From Leptodactylus fallax (taxonomy: Eukaryota > Chordata > Amphibia > Anura > Leptodactylidae), in the NCBI GenBank assembly GCA_947044405.1, contig CAMRHE010000331.1, positions 186,001 through 250,000 on the forward strand: a DNA stretch of 64,000 nt, read 5' to 3'. The position numbers and the translations under genes were made by a program. The notes below the pieces were generated by a model, which made no database searches, had not been told where the DNA came from, and saw nothing but the letters and a program-made list of their open reading frames with translations. This document shows positions 32,769 through 44,989 of the stretch, piece by piece; the stretch's first letter is position 1; each line of letters opens with the position of its first letter.

Positions 32769-33155
32769 TTAAAGAGGACCTTTCAGGGCCTCATGCACAT
32801 GCGGCTTTACATACCGCTAAAAAGCCGACAGTGCGCTGAATTCCGCGTACTGTCGGCTTTCCCGTTATGTGCCCTGGGGCTGGAGATATCGGTGCCATTA
32901 CCGATCTCAGCCCACCGTCAGAAGGTCGTTCCTGATAGTCTAGCTGGGCTGTGATGAACACCCCCCTGACAGTACTCGTCCATAGCCCTGTACTGTCAGA
33001 GGGGGCGTTCCTCACAGCCCAGCTAGACTGTCAGGAATTCCCTTCTGACGGTGGACGGTGAAACTAAGACCACCGATAGCTCCAGCCCCGGGGCACATAA
33101 CGCGCTGTTGGCTTTCTAGTGGTATGTAAAACCACATATAAATGAGGAAATGAAA
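32769..33155. mobile_element. Palindromic MITE (AGAGGACCTTTCA ends)
   Basis: TTTAAAGAGGACCTTTCAGG at the left and GAAATGAAAGGTTATT at the right, with mirrored AGCCGACAGTGCGC / GCGCTGTTGGCTTTCTAG blocks inside. Halves of the same family are at 18,700-19,050 and 33,480-33,845. Confidence 0.6.
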
Positions 33156-33948
33156 GGTTATTATTTCCGGGGCCATTTGATCATATGACTGAGGCCTGTG
33201 GTTACGCCCCAGAGGTCACATGGGGCGCGGTGACGTAATGACGACCAATTACAGGCCTCAGCAGCGATGCCAGAAGATGGCCTGAAGACACTGAAGACGG
33301 CAGGATGGAGTGAGGATTCCAAGGAAAGGTAAGGCAAGGTGAGTATGAATGTTTGTTATTTTTAATCACCTTCCCTGGGCCTCCGATTATTCTACTCTGG
33401 GGTCTGAGGAGACCCCAGAGTATAATAATAGCACCGAAGCGGAGGGGGTCTGTTGGGAGCATATAATGCTGTGTGGGGGCCACTGTGAGGCTGGATATCG
33501 GTGCCATTATTTTCAGCAGTGATATCTCCCCACTGTCAGAAGGGTGTTCCTCATAGCTCAGCGTCATTGCTGGGCTGTGAGGAACGCCCCCCCTGACAGT
33601 ACCCTAACATAGCCTTGTACTGTCAGAGGGGGCGTTCCTTACCACCCAGTGATGACGCTAGACTGTCAGGAACGCCCTTCTGACAGTAAGGAGATATCAG
33701 TGCCAAAATTAACGGCACCGATATCTCCAGCCCTGGGGCACATACCAGGAGAGCTGACAGTGCGCTGAATTGAGTGCACTGTCTGTTGGCTTTCTAGTGG
33801 TATATAAAACCGCATGTGCCTGAGGACATGAAAGGTCCATTTTAACACGGCTTATTCATTGATATGGCAGATTTAACCTTTTTAACCAACACCCAATGCA
33901 ATAAAAGTTTGTCAATATGTTGCTAATAAAAGACAGTCATCAGTCTTA

Positions 33949-34212
33949 CACTAGGTTCACACCTGCATTTGGGTTTCCATTCTTCGGGTCCGTTTGGAGA
34001 CCCTACGAATGGAAATCTAATCTGCTTAAAAAACCCTCAGACCCCATAGACTATAATGGGGTCTGCCGGGTTTCCTCACGGTTTCTGCCCGAAAAAGGCG
34101 GAAAAATGCAAAGAGAAAAGTCCTCATTGTAGGTCTTCTCTCTCTGCAATTTTTAAGCGGATTCGGGGACGGAAACCTTAAGTGGAGACCGGGCGCAGGT
34201 GTGAACCTAGCC
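33949..34212. mobile_element. PIF/Harbinger-like MITE, copy 2
   Basis: Paralogue of 19,156-19,411 at the same TTA site, with the same inverted ends. Confidence 0.65.
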
Positions 34213-34564
34213 TTAAACAGGTTGTCCAGGCTAAAAAAAAAAATGTTTTATTTAGGACGTGGAGGAGAAAAAAAAAAGCATACTCCCCAGCACCCCGTTG
34301 TACTATGCTAGTGTCTGTTCGGTCTCATGGCGGCGTCTCATTTCTGGAAATCCTGTACCTGTTTGGTCTCAGCGGTCACATGAGATACCGGCACAAGATA
34401 GAATGGACACTGCCCACCACATGGGTTGCTCCAATAGCTGGACAACCTCTTTAAAGGGTTTATCCATCTTTCTAATATTGATGTCCTGTCCCCTGCTGAT
34501 CTGCAGTGGTACAACAGCCAGGAACCCTGCAGATCAGCTTTTCCAGGTCAGTGCAGCTACAGGC

Positions 34565-36268
34565 CATGTTAACAATTCCAGAAGCCACGCTGTTTGATTT
34601 CCATACAGGTTATAGTGGTAGGTTTAGGTAGTGCAGTGGTGTGTATGGCGGGTGAGCAGCATAGCATTGTTATTACCAGTAGCCGCCATGTCTCAGTAAA
34701 GCTGATGTGCAGGGGTCCTGGCTGTGGGCCTCTAGAAATAATTCCACTGGTGGGCCCTAGACATCCCAGTCCGACACTGACTGAGACCTTTCTCTCCTAT
34801 AAAGCTAGCCAAGTACATAAAACAGGTGCACTCCAATATCTATCCTACACATGCACACTCAGTTCAAATGAGCACTGCCCATAACCCAAACAGGAAGAGA
34901 GGGCCACGGAGGAATCACTGCAAAGACTTCCACCTTGTCCTTCTTCACTTTCCTGATGTGGGGAAAATTCTAAATCCTTATCAAATTATGACATCACCGA
35001 TCGTCTAAAACAAAATAACATTAGTCTTATTTGTTAACAAATAGGAACACACACACAGTATACAAGCTATAGTGTGTCTGCCCACAGACTTACAATAGAC
35101 ACCGATTTTTATACCTTACTGGTCACATGATTTTATGGGTTGGCTTTTTTACAATATACAAAAACATATGCTGACATCATATATAAAACATGTAATACAA
35201 TTGGTCAAGAATAAATGAGTGTTTGGCATGACCAGCACGTGAACTTCCAGTATCCGCCATCTTGGATTTTAATAAGCATCTGTTAATGAGGATGAGCTCA
35301 TCCGGGCAGAGGACCTTGGAAGGGCCATAAAACACTTTTAATGAGATCTAACTCTTACCACCATACAGGACATCCAACTCCCTGATAAAGGAGTAGACGG
35401 CCATCTTATCAAAAGACCTTGACTATAGAGCGTAGAAAGAGCATCTAAGCTAAGAAACATTTTAATTAGTCAGCTTCTACTAAATACTAAATATATTTTA
35501 TGTAAGTGGTAGATACATATTGAAACAAAGCTATAATTGTATTGATTCTTAACCCATTTTCTAATATTTTTAATATCAATCACTACAAATACTTATATGA
35601 TATAATGTAAAACAAAACATTTCCAACACCTGAGGACATCTTGGGAAATTGGAATAAAATAACTTCTTGACCACTGGAGAGACGGTGAGTGGTGGAACAA
35701 TGAACTGTCACCCTTAAGTAGGGGCAAAACGTGGGAAGTTTTTGGCCCTAGTCACCATAAGGTACAGAATTTGTGTTCTCCACTTCTTGACAATAAAATG
35801 ATGCTCTTCTGTGCCATTCCCCGGGAAGAAGGGTCATTAAGATTTAAGTTTTAATTGATCAGCTGGGAGACCTGACAGATTCCACTCTGCCCAAGACATG
35901 ATCTTAGTACTTTCTTGTTGAATGAAGTGACGCTCCTGGTGCTGCCCTGTTTAAAGGGGTTTTCCAAAAAAAAATTTTTCTTAAACAGATGTGCTGAAAT
36001 GAATTTTTTCTATGTTACAATCCCTTCCTTACTGGTCCTGATCATGTGCTGTTCATTGTTAGCCACACCCACCATGAACGTGATGTCATTACTGATGAAA
36101 ACTGTATTTGTCCAAACTTTATTAACTGCCTGAGCAAGCAGGTGGGGGGATGGTCCTGAGCACCAGACAAGCCAGCACCTGAGTCACACATCTAGATGAT
36201 CACAGCAGTGATTAGAGGCAGCAGCAGCGAGGACAGGTAGACAAACACTTATTATTATTATTATTAAA

Positions 36269-36271
<3 letters not shown>
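34565..36271. other. Unique or unrecognised intronic DNA, no gene seen
   Basis: No supported coding region. It contains a short hAT-like end (CCCAGTCCGACACTG, about 34,770) and the half-MITE end TTTAAAGGGGTTTTCC near 35,953. It would lie in the last intron of the zinc-finger gene. Confidence 0.5.

Positions 36272-36320
<49 letters not shown>
36272..36320. repeat. TA microsatellite split by a Tc1 element
   Basis: (TA)n immediately left of the Tc1 at 36,321; the other part continues at 37,974-37,995. Confidence 0.95.
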
Positions 36321-36323
<3 letters not shown>

Positions 36324-37973
36324 TCATATGAAAAAGTTTGGGCACCCCTATTAATCTTAATCATTTTTAGTTCTAAATATTTGGGTGTTTGCAACAGCCA
36401 TTTAAATTTGATATATCTAATAACTGATGGACACAGTAATATTTCAGGATTGAAATGAGGTTTATTGTACTAACAGAAAATGTGCAATATGCATTAAACC
36501 AAAATTTGACCGGTGCAAAAATTTGGGTACCCTTATCATTTTATTGATTTGAATACTCCTAACTACTTTTTACTGACTTACTGAAGCACAAAATTGGTTT
36601 TGTAACCTCACTGAGCTTTGAACTTCATAGCCAGGTGTATCCAATCATGAGAAAAGGTATTTAAGGTGGCCAATTGCAAGTTGTTCTCCTATTTGAATCT
36701 CCTCTGAAGAGTGGCATCATGGGCTCCTCAAAACAACTCTCAAATGATCTGAAAACAAAGATTGTTCAACATAGTTGTTCAGGGGAAGGATACAAGGATA
36801 AAGTTGTCTCAGAGATTTAACCTGTCAGTTTCCACTGTGAGGAACATAGTAAGGAAATGGAAGACCACAGGGACAGTTCTTGTTAAGCCCAGAAGTGGCA
36901 GGCCAAGAAAAATATCAGAAAGGCAGAGAAGAAGAATGGTGAGAACAGTCAAGGACAATCCACAGACCACCTCCAAAGAGCTGCAGCATCATCTTGCTGC
37001 AGATGGTGTCACTGTGCATCGGTCAACAGTACAGCACACTTTGCACAAGGAGAAGCTGTATGGGAGAGTGATGCGAAAGAAGCCGTTTCTGAAAGCACGC
37101 CACAAACAGAGTCGCCTGAGGTATGCAAAAGCACATTTGGACAAGCCAGCTTCATTTTGGAAGAAGGTCCTGTGGACTGAGGAAACAAAGATTGAGTTGT
37201 TTGGTCATACAAAAAGGCGTTATACATGGCGTCAAAAAAACACAGCATTCCAAGAAAAACACTTGCTACCCACTGTAAAATGTGGTGGAGGTTCCATCAT
37301 GCTTTGGGGCTGTGTGGCCAATGCCGGCACCGGGAATCTTGTTAAAGTTGAGGGTCGCATAGATTCAACTCAGTATCAGCAGATTCTTGAGAATAATGTA
37401 CAAGAATCAGTGATGAATTTGAAGTTACGCCGGGGATGGATATTTCAGCAAGACAATGATCCAAAACACAGCTCCAAATCTACTCAGGCATTCATGCAGA
37501 GGAACAATTACAATGTTCTGGAATGGCCATCCCAGTCCCCAGACCTGAATATCATTGAACATCTGTGGGATAATTTGAAGCGGGCTGTCCATGCTCAGCG
37601 ACCATCAAACTTAACTGAACTGGAATTGTTTTGTAAAGAGGAATGGTCAAAAATACCTTCATCCAGGATCCAGGAACTGATTAAAAGCTACAGGAAGCGA
37701 CTAGAGGCTGTTATTTTTGCAAAAGGAGGATCTACTAAATATTAATGTCACTTTTCTGTTGAGGTGCCCATACTTTTGCTCCGGTCAAATTTTGGTTTAA
37801 TGCATATTGCACATTTTCTGTTAGTACAATAAACCTCATTTCAATCCTGAAATATTACTGTGTCCATCAGTTATTAGATATATCAAATTGAAATGGCTGT
37901 TGCAAACACCCAAATATTTAGAACTAAAAATGATTAAGATTAATAGGGGTGCCCAAACTTTTTCATATGACTG
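36321..37973 (+). mobile_element. Tc1 element, DD34E type, with ~210-bp inverted repeats
   Basis: It starts CAGTCATATGAAAAAGTTTG and ends with the complement. The inverted repeats extend about 210 bp (to TTAAACCAAAATTTGACCGG on both sides). It is inserted at a TA within a TA microsatellite. It is 1,653 bp with one plus-strand transposase gene. Long terminal repeats resemble the IR/DR class of fish and frog Tc1 elements. Confidence 0.93.
36719..37745 (+). pseudogene. Tc1-like transposase (DD34E), frameshifted and with altered first catalytic residue
   Basis: The natural start is the ATG at 36,719 (MGSSKQLSNDLKTKIVQH). A frameshift at about 36,790-36,805, in a short GGATACAAGGATAAAG duplication, moves the rest into another frame, which is then open to 37,745. 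The paired domain is followed by a GRPRKIS hook. In the DDE domain the first Asp is replaced (VLWTEETKIELFG where the family has S/T-D-E). The second Asp is present ([10 protein letters not shown]) and the Glu is present (DLNIIEHLW), 34 residues apart. The frameshift and the D-to-E change argue against activity. Confidence 0.85.
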
Positions 37974-37995
<22 letters not shown>

Positions 37996-38005
<10 letters not shown>

Positions 38006-38861
38006 TTTTAACTATTCTAGCCTCTCCCCTGTCTCTATTGGACAGGCATTCTTCCATGAGTGATCGGAGGGTTTTATGGATACTGATAGGTTGACAGCAT
38101 AGTGGATGCATAGTAAGAGTGAATAAGACAAACATGTGAATGCTTTATTATCAACATCATTTTTAAAAAACGCATTAGGTTTTCTGAACAAAACAGCACC
38201 ATGTGAACACTGCCTTGCTGGGAAGTGTTGGATCATGTGACCAGATTGTATGTAAAGCACAGTCACACATTCTCAGTCAATATACTGTATATAGAGATCG
38301 ATAACATGGGCATTCTGGAGATGTTTCTGAAAGTCAAGATGACTCGGCCTGATCGCCCTCAGTTCTCTGGCATTGGAAAATAGGAGCCTTTTTTTTTTTT
38401 CTTTTTGCTCTTTTGCTGTGCTCCAGACTCCCATGGGTCAAAAGGTCTTGAAGAAGTTCCCCAGCCTAAGCCTGAGGTGTATATGATCAAAATTAGCTGA
38501 CTCTGGAGAGACTAGGACTTGTCTTGGGACATTTTGTCCTGAAGCTACCATGTTAGATCTTGACTTTTCTGAAAAGGAAATAGAACTTGTCTTTTAGATG
38601 TTGGAGACGTGACATGAGGAGGAAAGCCTCTTTCATTAGGCAATTTTAGGTAGTTGGAATTGAAGGTCACATTCTCATGGTTAGTGCATCCAATCATGGA
38701 TGGTGTGACAAGTGTTTCCTCCTCCTCCTGCCCTTTTTTCCAGCCATTTTACTGTGTGTATGTGAACATAGTGGACACAGTATACATAGTGCAGAGCTAT
38801 CGTTTCCCCCCCCCACTCCCATAATTTTTCTGTCTATAGTTTATTAAATCTCAACTAAACT
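37996..38861. other. Intronic DNA, no gene seen
   Basis: No supported coding region or recognisable element apart from short poly-T runs. A GTGTTTCCTCCTCCTCCTGCCC stretch near 38,710 resembles one near 52,720. Confidence 0.4.
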
Positions 38862-41342
38862 ATATTATTATTATGATTATTATTAATTATTAATATAGCA
38901 CCATTAATTCCATGGTACTTTATATTTGCGGATTTAAATACGGTGCCCCAGATATACAAAACAGATAATGCTAACAGAGACCAGCTGGCACAGTGGTATA
39001 GAGGGCCCTGCCCTCAAGGGCTTACAGTCTATGAGGGAAGAGGGATAGAGATAGAAGTTGGGGGTAGAGGCTGTTCAGGTGGTGGTGTGGTGACAGTAGC
39101 GTTATTGGAGATTGTAGGCCTTCCTGAATAGGTGAGTCTTCAGGGCCTTCTTGAAGCTTGTGATTGTGGGGGACAGTCTTATGTGTCTTGGTAATGAGTT
39201 CCAGAGTATGGGGGATGCACGGGAGAAGTCTTGGAGACGTTTGTGTGAAGAGCGGATAGCAGAGCGGAGTAGGGGGTCTTTGGAGGATCGGAGGTTACGT
39301 GCGGGCAGGTAGCGGGAGATTAGGTTGGAGATATATGGAGGGGACAGGCTGTGGATGGCTTTGTATGTCAGCATTAGTAATTTGAACTCTATTCGCTGAG
39401 CAACGGGTAGCCAGTGTGGAGGGATTGGCAGAGAGGGGCGGCCGATGAAGAGCAGGAGGAGAGGTGAATTAGGCGAGCAGCACAGTTTAAGGTGGACTGG
39501 AGGGGGGCAAGGGTGTTAGCTGGGAGACCATGGAGAAGGGTGTTACAGTAGTCTAGGCGGGAGATTATGAGGGTGTGGACTAGTATCTTTCTAGTTTCAG
39601 GGGTGAGGAAGGAGCTGATTCGATTGATGTTCTTGAGTTGGAGGCGGCAGGAGTTGTTGAGGGTATGAATATGTGACTTGAAGGATAGGTCAGAGTCTAA
39701 GGTTATCCCAAGGCAGCGGGCCTGTGGGACTGGGATGAGTGTGGTTCCATTAATTTTGGTAGATGGGTCAGGTAGGGGGGTCGTGCGTTGAGGGGTGAAG
39801 ATTATGAACTCCGTTTTCTCCATGTTGCGTTTGAGAAAGCGGGAGGAGAGAAAGGAGGCTACGGCCGCTAGACTTTCTGGGACTCTGGACAACAGATAGG
39901 TAATGTCTGGTCCAGAGAGATATATTTGGGTGTCGTTAGCATAGCAATGATAATGGAAACCATGGGATTCTATGAGTTGGCCAAGGCCTAGGGTGTAGAT
40001 GGAGAACAGGAGGGGTCCTAGGATGGAGCCTTGGGGGACACCTACAGAAAGAGGGCGTGGCAGGGAGGTGGTGTGCGGTTGTTGAGGTATGAGGAGATCC
40101 AGGAAAGGGCCAGGTCTGAGATGCCAAGGGATGAGAGAGTTTCTAGTAGGAGAGAATGGTCGACTGTGTCAAAGGCAGAGGAGAGGTTGAGGAGGAGGAG
40201 GACAGAGTAGTGACGCTTGGCTTTGGCAGTTAGAAGGTCATTAGTGACCTTGGTTAGGGCAGTTTCTGTGGAGTGATGGGGTCTGAAGCCTGACTGTAGT
40301 CTGTCAAAGAGCATATTGGACGAGAGATAGGAGGACAGTTTGGAGTGGACATGTTGCTCCAGCAGTTTAGAGGCGTACAGGAGCAGTGAGATGGGGCGAT
40401 AGTTGGCAGGAGAGGATGGGTCCAAGGAGGGTTTCTTAAGTATAGGTGTGACAGTAGCATGTTTGAAGGCGGAAGGGAAGGATCCGTTGGTTAGGGATAG
40501 GTTGAAGAGATGGGTTAGGGCAGAAGTAATGTCTTCCAAGAGTTTTGGAATGAGATGTGACTGGATTTGGTCGAGTGCACAGGAGGTGAGGTGGGATTTA
40601 GAGATTAGGGTGGAGAGTTTTTCATTACTGACGGTGGAGAAACAGGTTAAAGATGAAGAGCACAGGACAGTTGGATAGAGTGGTTGTCGGAGGTGTAGGG
40701 TGAGACTCTCTGATGGTGTCAATTTTAATTTAAGAGGCAAAGTCATCAGCTGAGATAAGTGATGTCGGAGGGGGCACAGGAGGATGGAGAAGGGAGGTGA
40801 CGGTAGTGAATAGCTGTTTGGGGTTGCGGGATAGGGCAGATATTAGTGTGGAGAATTAGACCTGCTTTGCAGAGGTGAGTGTGTTCTTGAATGTGAGAAC
40901 TGCCTCTTTATACCTAAGGAAGTCCTCCTGGGAGTGGCTTTTATTCCAGAGGCATTCTGCAACCCATGAGGCACGTCTCAGTTTTTTAGTCAGGTCAGTG
41001 TGTCAGGGCTGCCTATTGATCCGCCGGGTTCTGGTGTTAGTGAGAAGGGCAGCAGTAATGGTGGTATTGTAGAAGTCAGCGGCGGTATCTGCGTCCTGGA
41101 GTGAGGATATGTCAGCGAGCGGTCGGAGAGAGTCTGAGAGCGTAAGGATGTCAAGGCGATTAAGGTTCCTGCGGGGGCGTGTTGGTTGGGGGGTCAATTA
41201 CAGAGGAGAGGGCCGAGAATATCAGCAGGTTGTGGTCGGAGAGCGTGGACTGAGAGTTAGAGAAGGTTGACTAGAGAGCAGAGGCGGGTGAATATGAGGT
41301 CCAGCGTGTGCCCCTTTGTGTGGGTGGCAGAGGAGTCCTCCT
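38862..41342 (-). mobile_element. 5'-truncated L2/CR1-clade non-LTR retrotransposon
   Basis: Minus-strand relic. In its own direction it starts inside the endonuclease (GHTLDL-like and LSDHNLLIFS pieces near 41,310-41,215), continues through reverse transcriptase and a C-terminal WNSLPRHIR segment, and ends in a 3' tail GGTGCTATATTAATA followed by an (ATT)n tract at 38,862-38,900. This tail is typical of L2. Confidence 0.9.
39102..41200 (-). pseudogene. L2 ORF2 relic: reverse transcriptase and C-terminus
   Basis: Open segments in order are 41,197-41,003 (linker), 40,746-40,042 (RT: ANYRPISLL, QSGFRPHHSTETAL, AFDTVDH), 39,892-39,389 (thumb, [18 protein letters not shown]) and 39,374-39,102 (LTYKAIHSLSPPYI, WNSLP). 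Two catalytic positions are lost: the first Asp of motif A reads [10 protein letters not shown] instead of LLDLS, and the YADD box near 39,935 reads YAND. Frameshifts separate the segments. In its family the protein nicks DNA and reverse-transcribes its own RNA; this copy cannot. Confidence 0.88.
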
Positions 41343-42728
41343 ATAATTCTGTAGTATTACAATAGTTGAAGCTGCACTGAATCTTCTTTCTTCTAGCCTG
41401 TTCTGTCATAAAATGGCTCTTCTTTTTCTTTATGCCATATAACATAATTACTGTGACCTCTTCACTTCACCCATAATTGGCTGAGAGGTTGTCAGGTGAT
41501 GCCAGAAGCCTGCCTAGGGCACAGAGACCATGTGATCTTCCTCTGCTCTTTTACCTTATGTTACATGTGGCTGTGGCCATTTTAGTTGGTTAAAGATGTT
41601 ACAATCGTTGTTGTTGTTGCTGTGTTTGGGGCTACAAACTGTGACGGGAGAATAATAGTGTCGGGTTACTTTTATTTTATTTTTTTAACACTTTGTGCAC
41701 TCTATAAGGTCATAATAGACCTTTGGGGGTATTTTTTACTTTTTTTTTTTTTTTAAATGATACATACAGCCTCAGTTACAGGAGGAATACAACCTCCTAC
41801 GCTGTACTCCAGAGCTGTTCTAGGACCTCTAGTTCCTGTCTCACAAGCGGTCATGTGACCATCGGGTCAGAGTGGACTCTCATCATAGTGGCGACTCCCA
41901 TAGCGGTGCACACAGTGATTGAGAAATCAAGGACGGAATTAACCGTATTATACAATTAAAAACTGCCCTGCACAAATTTGCCTCCTCCAATACATAAGTA
42001 ATAAAAAGTGATCAAAAATCTGTACCTACCAGAAAATGGTAACAATAAAATGTACAATTTTCTGCACAAAAAAACTCACACGTAGCTCTGTCAAGGAAGA
42101 ACTAAAAAAACAAGCTATAGATGTCAATATACAGTGCAAAATGGCGTTACATTCAGTAATAATGGTAAAACATAATAAAACCAATATCAATATGGTATCG
42201 CGGTAAGCTGTCATGTCATTATTAAGACGGAAACCCAAAACAAGACAGAATTGTACTTTTGTTCATGCAGACCCCAAAAATATTAATGAAAGCTAATCAA
42301 AACATTATATGTACCCCAAAATGGTGCCAACTAAAAGTACAACTTGTCACACAAAGAATAAGCCCTCATATGGCCACAGAGACAGTTATGAAGCTCTGAC
42401 AGACAGATGGGATATTTCAGCCTTACAAACTATTACTAGAAAAGAGTGGTGACCAGCACACCGCATCATGGACCGATGAAGATGCTGGCCTCACCACACA
42501 AGTGGGAAACAGCCTGGTGGCCGAACATCATGATCTACTGGTCCGTGCTCTGAGGTCTATTGTTTTCCCACCGCTGTGTTAGTTGGTAATTTATATTTTG
42601 AGATGTTCATTGTAATATTTATATAAATTTGTATATAGAAAGCTTATTTAAAACAAAAAGAAAAAAAAAAAGCTGTATAATCTTTATGCTTATATTATTT
42701 TAAAAAATATTCAGTTTTCTTCTTGTCA
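41343..42728. other. End of the last intron of the zinc-finger gene
   Basis: No coding region is supported. From about 41,950 to 42,728 the sequence is matched in inverse orientation by 56,756-57,550, with conserved stretches such as GATGAAGATGCTGGCCTCAC. The pyrimidine-rich TTTTCTTCTTGTCAG acceptor ends at 42,729. Confidence 0.7.
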
Positions 42729-42729
42729 G

Positions 42730-43559
42730 ATGACTGTACCAGGAGCTCAGAGGGACATCTGATATCTACAGATTATAAAGCAGAGGATCATGGTATCACA
42801 CAAGATCCATATGATGAACATGTCATTACCCCAGATATACCCTCAGCCCTTCACAGCAAAGATCTATCATCTGATCCTATTATACACGTCCAATCTTCTG
42901 ATTCATCACAGACTGTTGAGGAAAATAAAAGTTACAGAAGGGGAGAAAATCCAAGAGCTCACAAAAGGGCAAAGCGATTTCCATGTTCAGAATGTGGCAG
43001 CCATTTTTTCAACAAAGGAAATCTTGCTGACCATGAGAGGATTCACACAGGAGAGAAGCCATATTCATGTACCGTATGTGGAAAGTGTTTTAATCAAAGG
43101 CCACATCTAACTTCACATCAAAGACTTCACACAGGAGAGAAGCCATATTCATGCTCAGAATGTGGGAAATCCTTCAGGAAAAAATCACATCTTGCTGCAC
43201 ATCAGAAAATTCACACAGGAGAGAAGCCATATTTATGTACCGTATGTGGAAAGTGTTTTAATCAAAGGTCAAATCTAACTACACATCAAAGATTTCACAC
43301 AGGAGAGAAGCCATATTTATGTATTGTATGTGGAAAGTGTTTTAAGCAAAGGTCACATCTAACTACACATCAAAGACTTCACACAGGAGAGAAGCCATAT
43401 TTATGTATTGTATGTGGAAAGTGTTTTAAGCAAAGGTCACATCTAACTACACATCAAAGACTTCACACAGGAGAGAAGGCATATTCATGCTCAGAATGCG
43501 GAAAATCTTTTACTCAAAAAACTTCTCTTCTTTATCATCAAAAAGCTCACACAACATAG
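42730..43559 (+). CDS. Terminal zinc-finger exon of the KRAB-like C2H2 gene (seven fingers)
   Basis: The exon follows a TTCTTCTTGTCAG acceptor. Its first two bases complete the codon left by exon 5 of either upstream set (CCA G + AT GAC), giving [15 protein letters not shown], a linker I know from Xenopus zinc-finger proteins. An acidic region of about 85 residues leads to seven C2H2 fingers joined by TGEKPY linkers, from [21 protein letters not shown] to [21 protein letters not shown], then stop TAG. Helix positions -1/3/6 read N/N/D, Q/H/S, K/H/A, Q/N/T, Q/H/T, Q/H/T, Q/S/Y. Fingers 5 and 6 are identical at the DNA level over one 84-bp unit. The product would be a nuclear DNA-binding protein, likely a repressor if the KRAB-like box works as in mammals, which is not established for frogs. 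With the distal 5' exons the open frame is 458 codons. Confidence 0.9.
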
Positions 43560-43634
43560 AAGTCCTTTTCCTGTTGGGAATGAGAATGTTTTTATTTGAG
43601 CAGTTTTACAGTATTTTGTTGTTGACCATGTGTT

Positions 43635-43640
43635 AATAAA
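43635..43640 (+). terminator. Poly(A) signal of the zinc-finger gene
   Basis: AATAAA 76 bases after the stop codon, followed by an AT-rich stretch (ATCCATCATATATTATATTT). Confidence 0.7.
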
Positions 43641-43755
43641 ATCCATCATATATTATATTTTTTATTTTGACTTCTTTTAGAAAAAAAGAGAATCCAATCG
43701 TGGTGTAGAAATGGTAATTTTATTTTATTTTTTTTTGTATAGAATAGGGGGAATT

Positions 43756-43976
43756 AATCCTACCGGTAATTGGTTTTCCTGGAGTCCATCATGACAGCAC
43801 CTCAGGGGGTTGACCTCCGTGAAAGGCAGAGAGGTTAGAAGACCCCTCGCACCCCAGTTTTTTCCAGTTAGGCTCCAAGTGTTGCATCTTGGTGTCATAT
43901 CACACATACAGCATACGGGAGGAATGTAAGGTTGCTGTCATGATGGACTCCTGGAAATCCAATTACCGGTAGGAAT
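43756..43976. mobile_element. Short MITE, ends CCTACCGGTAATTGG
   Basis: ATCCTACCGGTAATTGG at the left and CCAATTACCGGTAGGAAT at the right, with mirrored TGGAGTCCATCATGACAGC blocks. It lies just 3' of the zinc-finger gene. Superfamily not identified. Confidence 0.7.
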
Positions 43977-44231
43977 AATGACCCCCTTTCTAGGGTCTCC
44001 CTCATCACAGCAAAACAGGACCAGTACCACATAAGGATGCTTATGGAGGGACTATAGCTTGGACAACCTTATGTCCAAAACTAGTGTCAGAATTAGACAG
44101 AATATCCAGTCTATAACGTTTTGCAAAGGAAAACTGGATCTTGTTGCTGGTCTACAAATTTGGTCAAGTGATGTTTGTCTTCTCTTAGCCCAGAAAGATA
44201 CAAACTGTTGAATGAGCCTTTATGTTTGTAA

Positions 44232-44710
44232 CAGAGGCGTAGCTAGGGGTTCAGCACAGGAAGGGGGCGAACATGTCCAAGTGGGCCCCCAACTTGGACA
44301 TGTTCGTATACTGATACTATCAGTATACGGTGAGCGTATAATGGTATATAGCAGCTCTACACAGGGCTCTGCAGACAATTTAGGTGAATACAGGGCAGTA
44401 ACATTTAGTGACTTACAGGTGACGTCTCTGACTAATCCTTGACATTCCCCATCTGTTTCATCCGGACGGCCATGACCACTTCTTCCAGTCTCTGTAAAGT
44501 TTGCAACACAGACATCTTTGGCTCCTCACTTTTCCAGGCACCGGACCCACATTGTCCTCACCTGCACACCCATCCTGCTGCTACCCCAATTATAAAATAT
44601 ATAATATAACCCCCCATAATGAATAATACCCCCAAGTGCATCTTTAAATTAATAACTTCCCTGTGCACCCCCTTTAAATAGTGCCCCTTATTAATAATGT
44701 CCCAGGTATT
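44232..44710. mobile_element. hAT-like MITE fragment (CAGAGGCGTAGCTAGG end)
   Basis: The left end CAGAGGCGTAGCTAGGGGTT resembles the terminus of the element at 9,966. No matching right end is clear; the limit near 44,710 is a guess. A CCCCCAACTTGGACATGTTCG inverted repeat follows the end. Confidence 0.45.
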
Positions 44711-44989
44711 TCCTAACTGAAAAGGGGAAAAAAAAAATTATTGGGGTTCCAATACCCGGAACCCCCAGGATCAGCTGTTTGAATGAACCGTGGTACCTGT
44801 GTAAGCGCCGTGACCCCTTCTCTGTTTACATAGTGTCATTCATCTCATAGCGGCCATGTAATGTAACTACAGCCTCGTCCTATACACGTCTATGTGACAA
44901 GGCTGGAATTACATCACACGGTCACTATAAACACAACAGTGTGTGATATAAACAGGCACCGAAGCCCCTCCATACAGCTGATCAGTGGG

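Larger units (their letters stand above)
23567..34564 (+). repeat. Tandem segmental duplication B, copy 2
   Basis: Collinear partner of 8,446-19,832. Its private insertions include a solo LTR (27,602-28,721) and, at 32,536-33,155, a mariner-end fragment and a palindromic MITE. It ends at GTGCAGCTACAGG (34,564), where copy 1 meets the palindrome; here the sequence runs on as CCATGTTAAC without any palindrome. Confidence 0.93.

Noticed and set aside
40403..40678. Plus-strand open frame opposite the L2 reverse transcriptase
   Set aside because: Antisense of a coding region with clear RT motifs.
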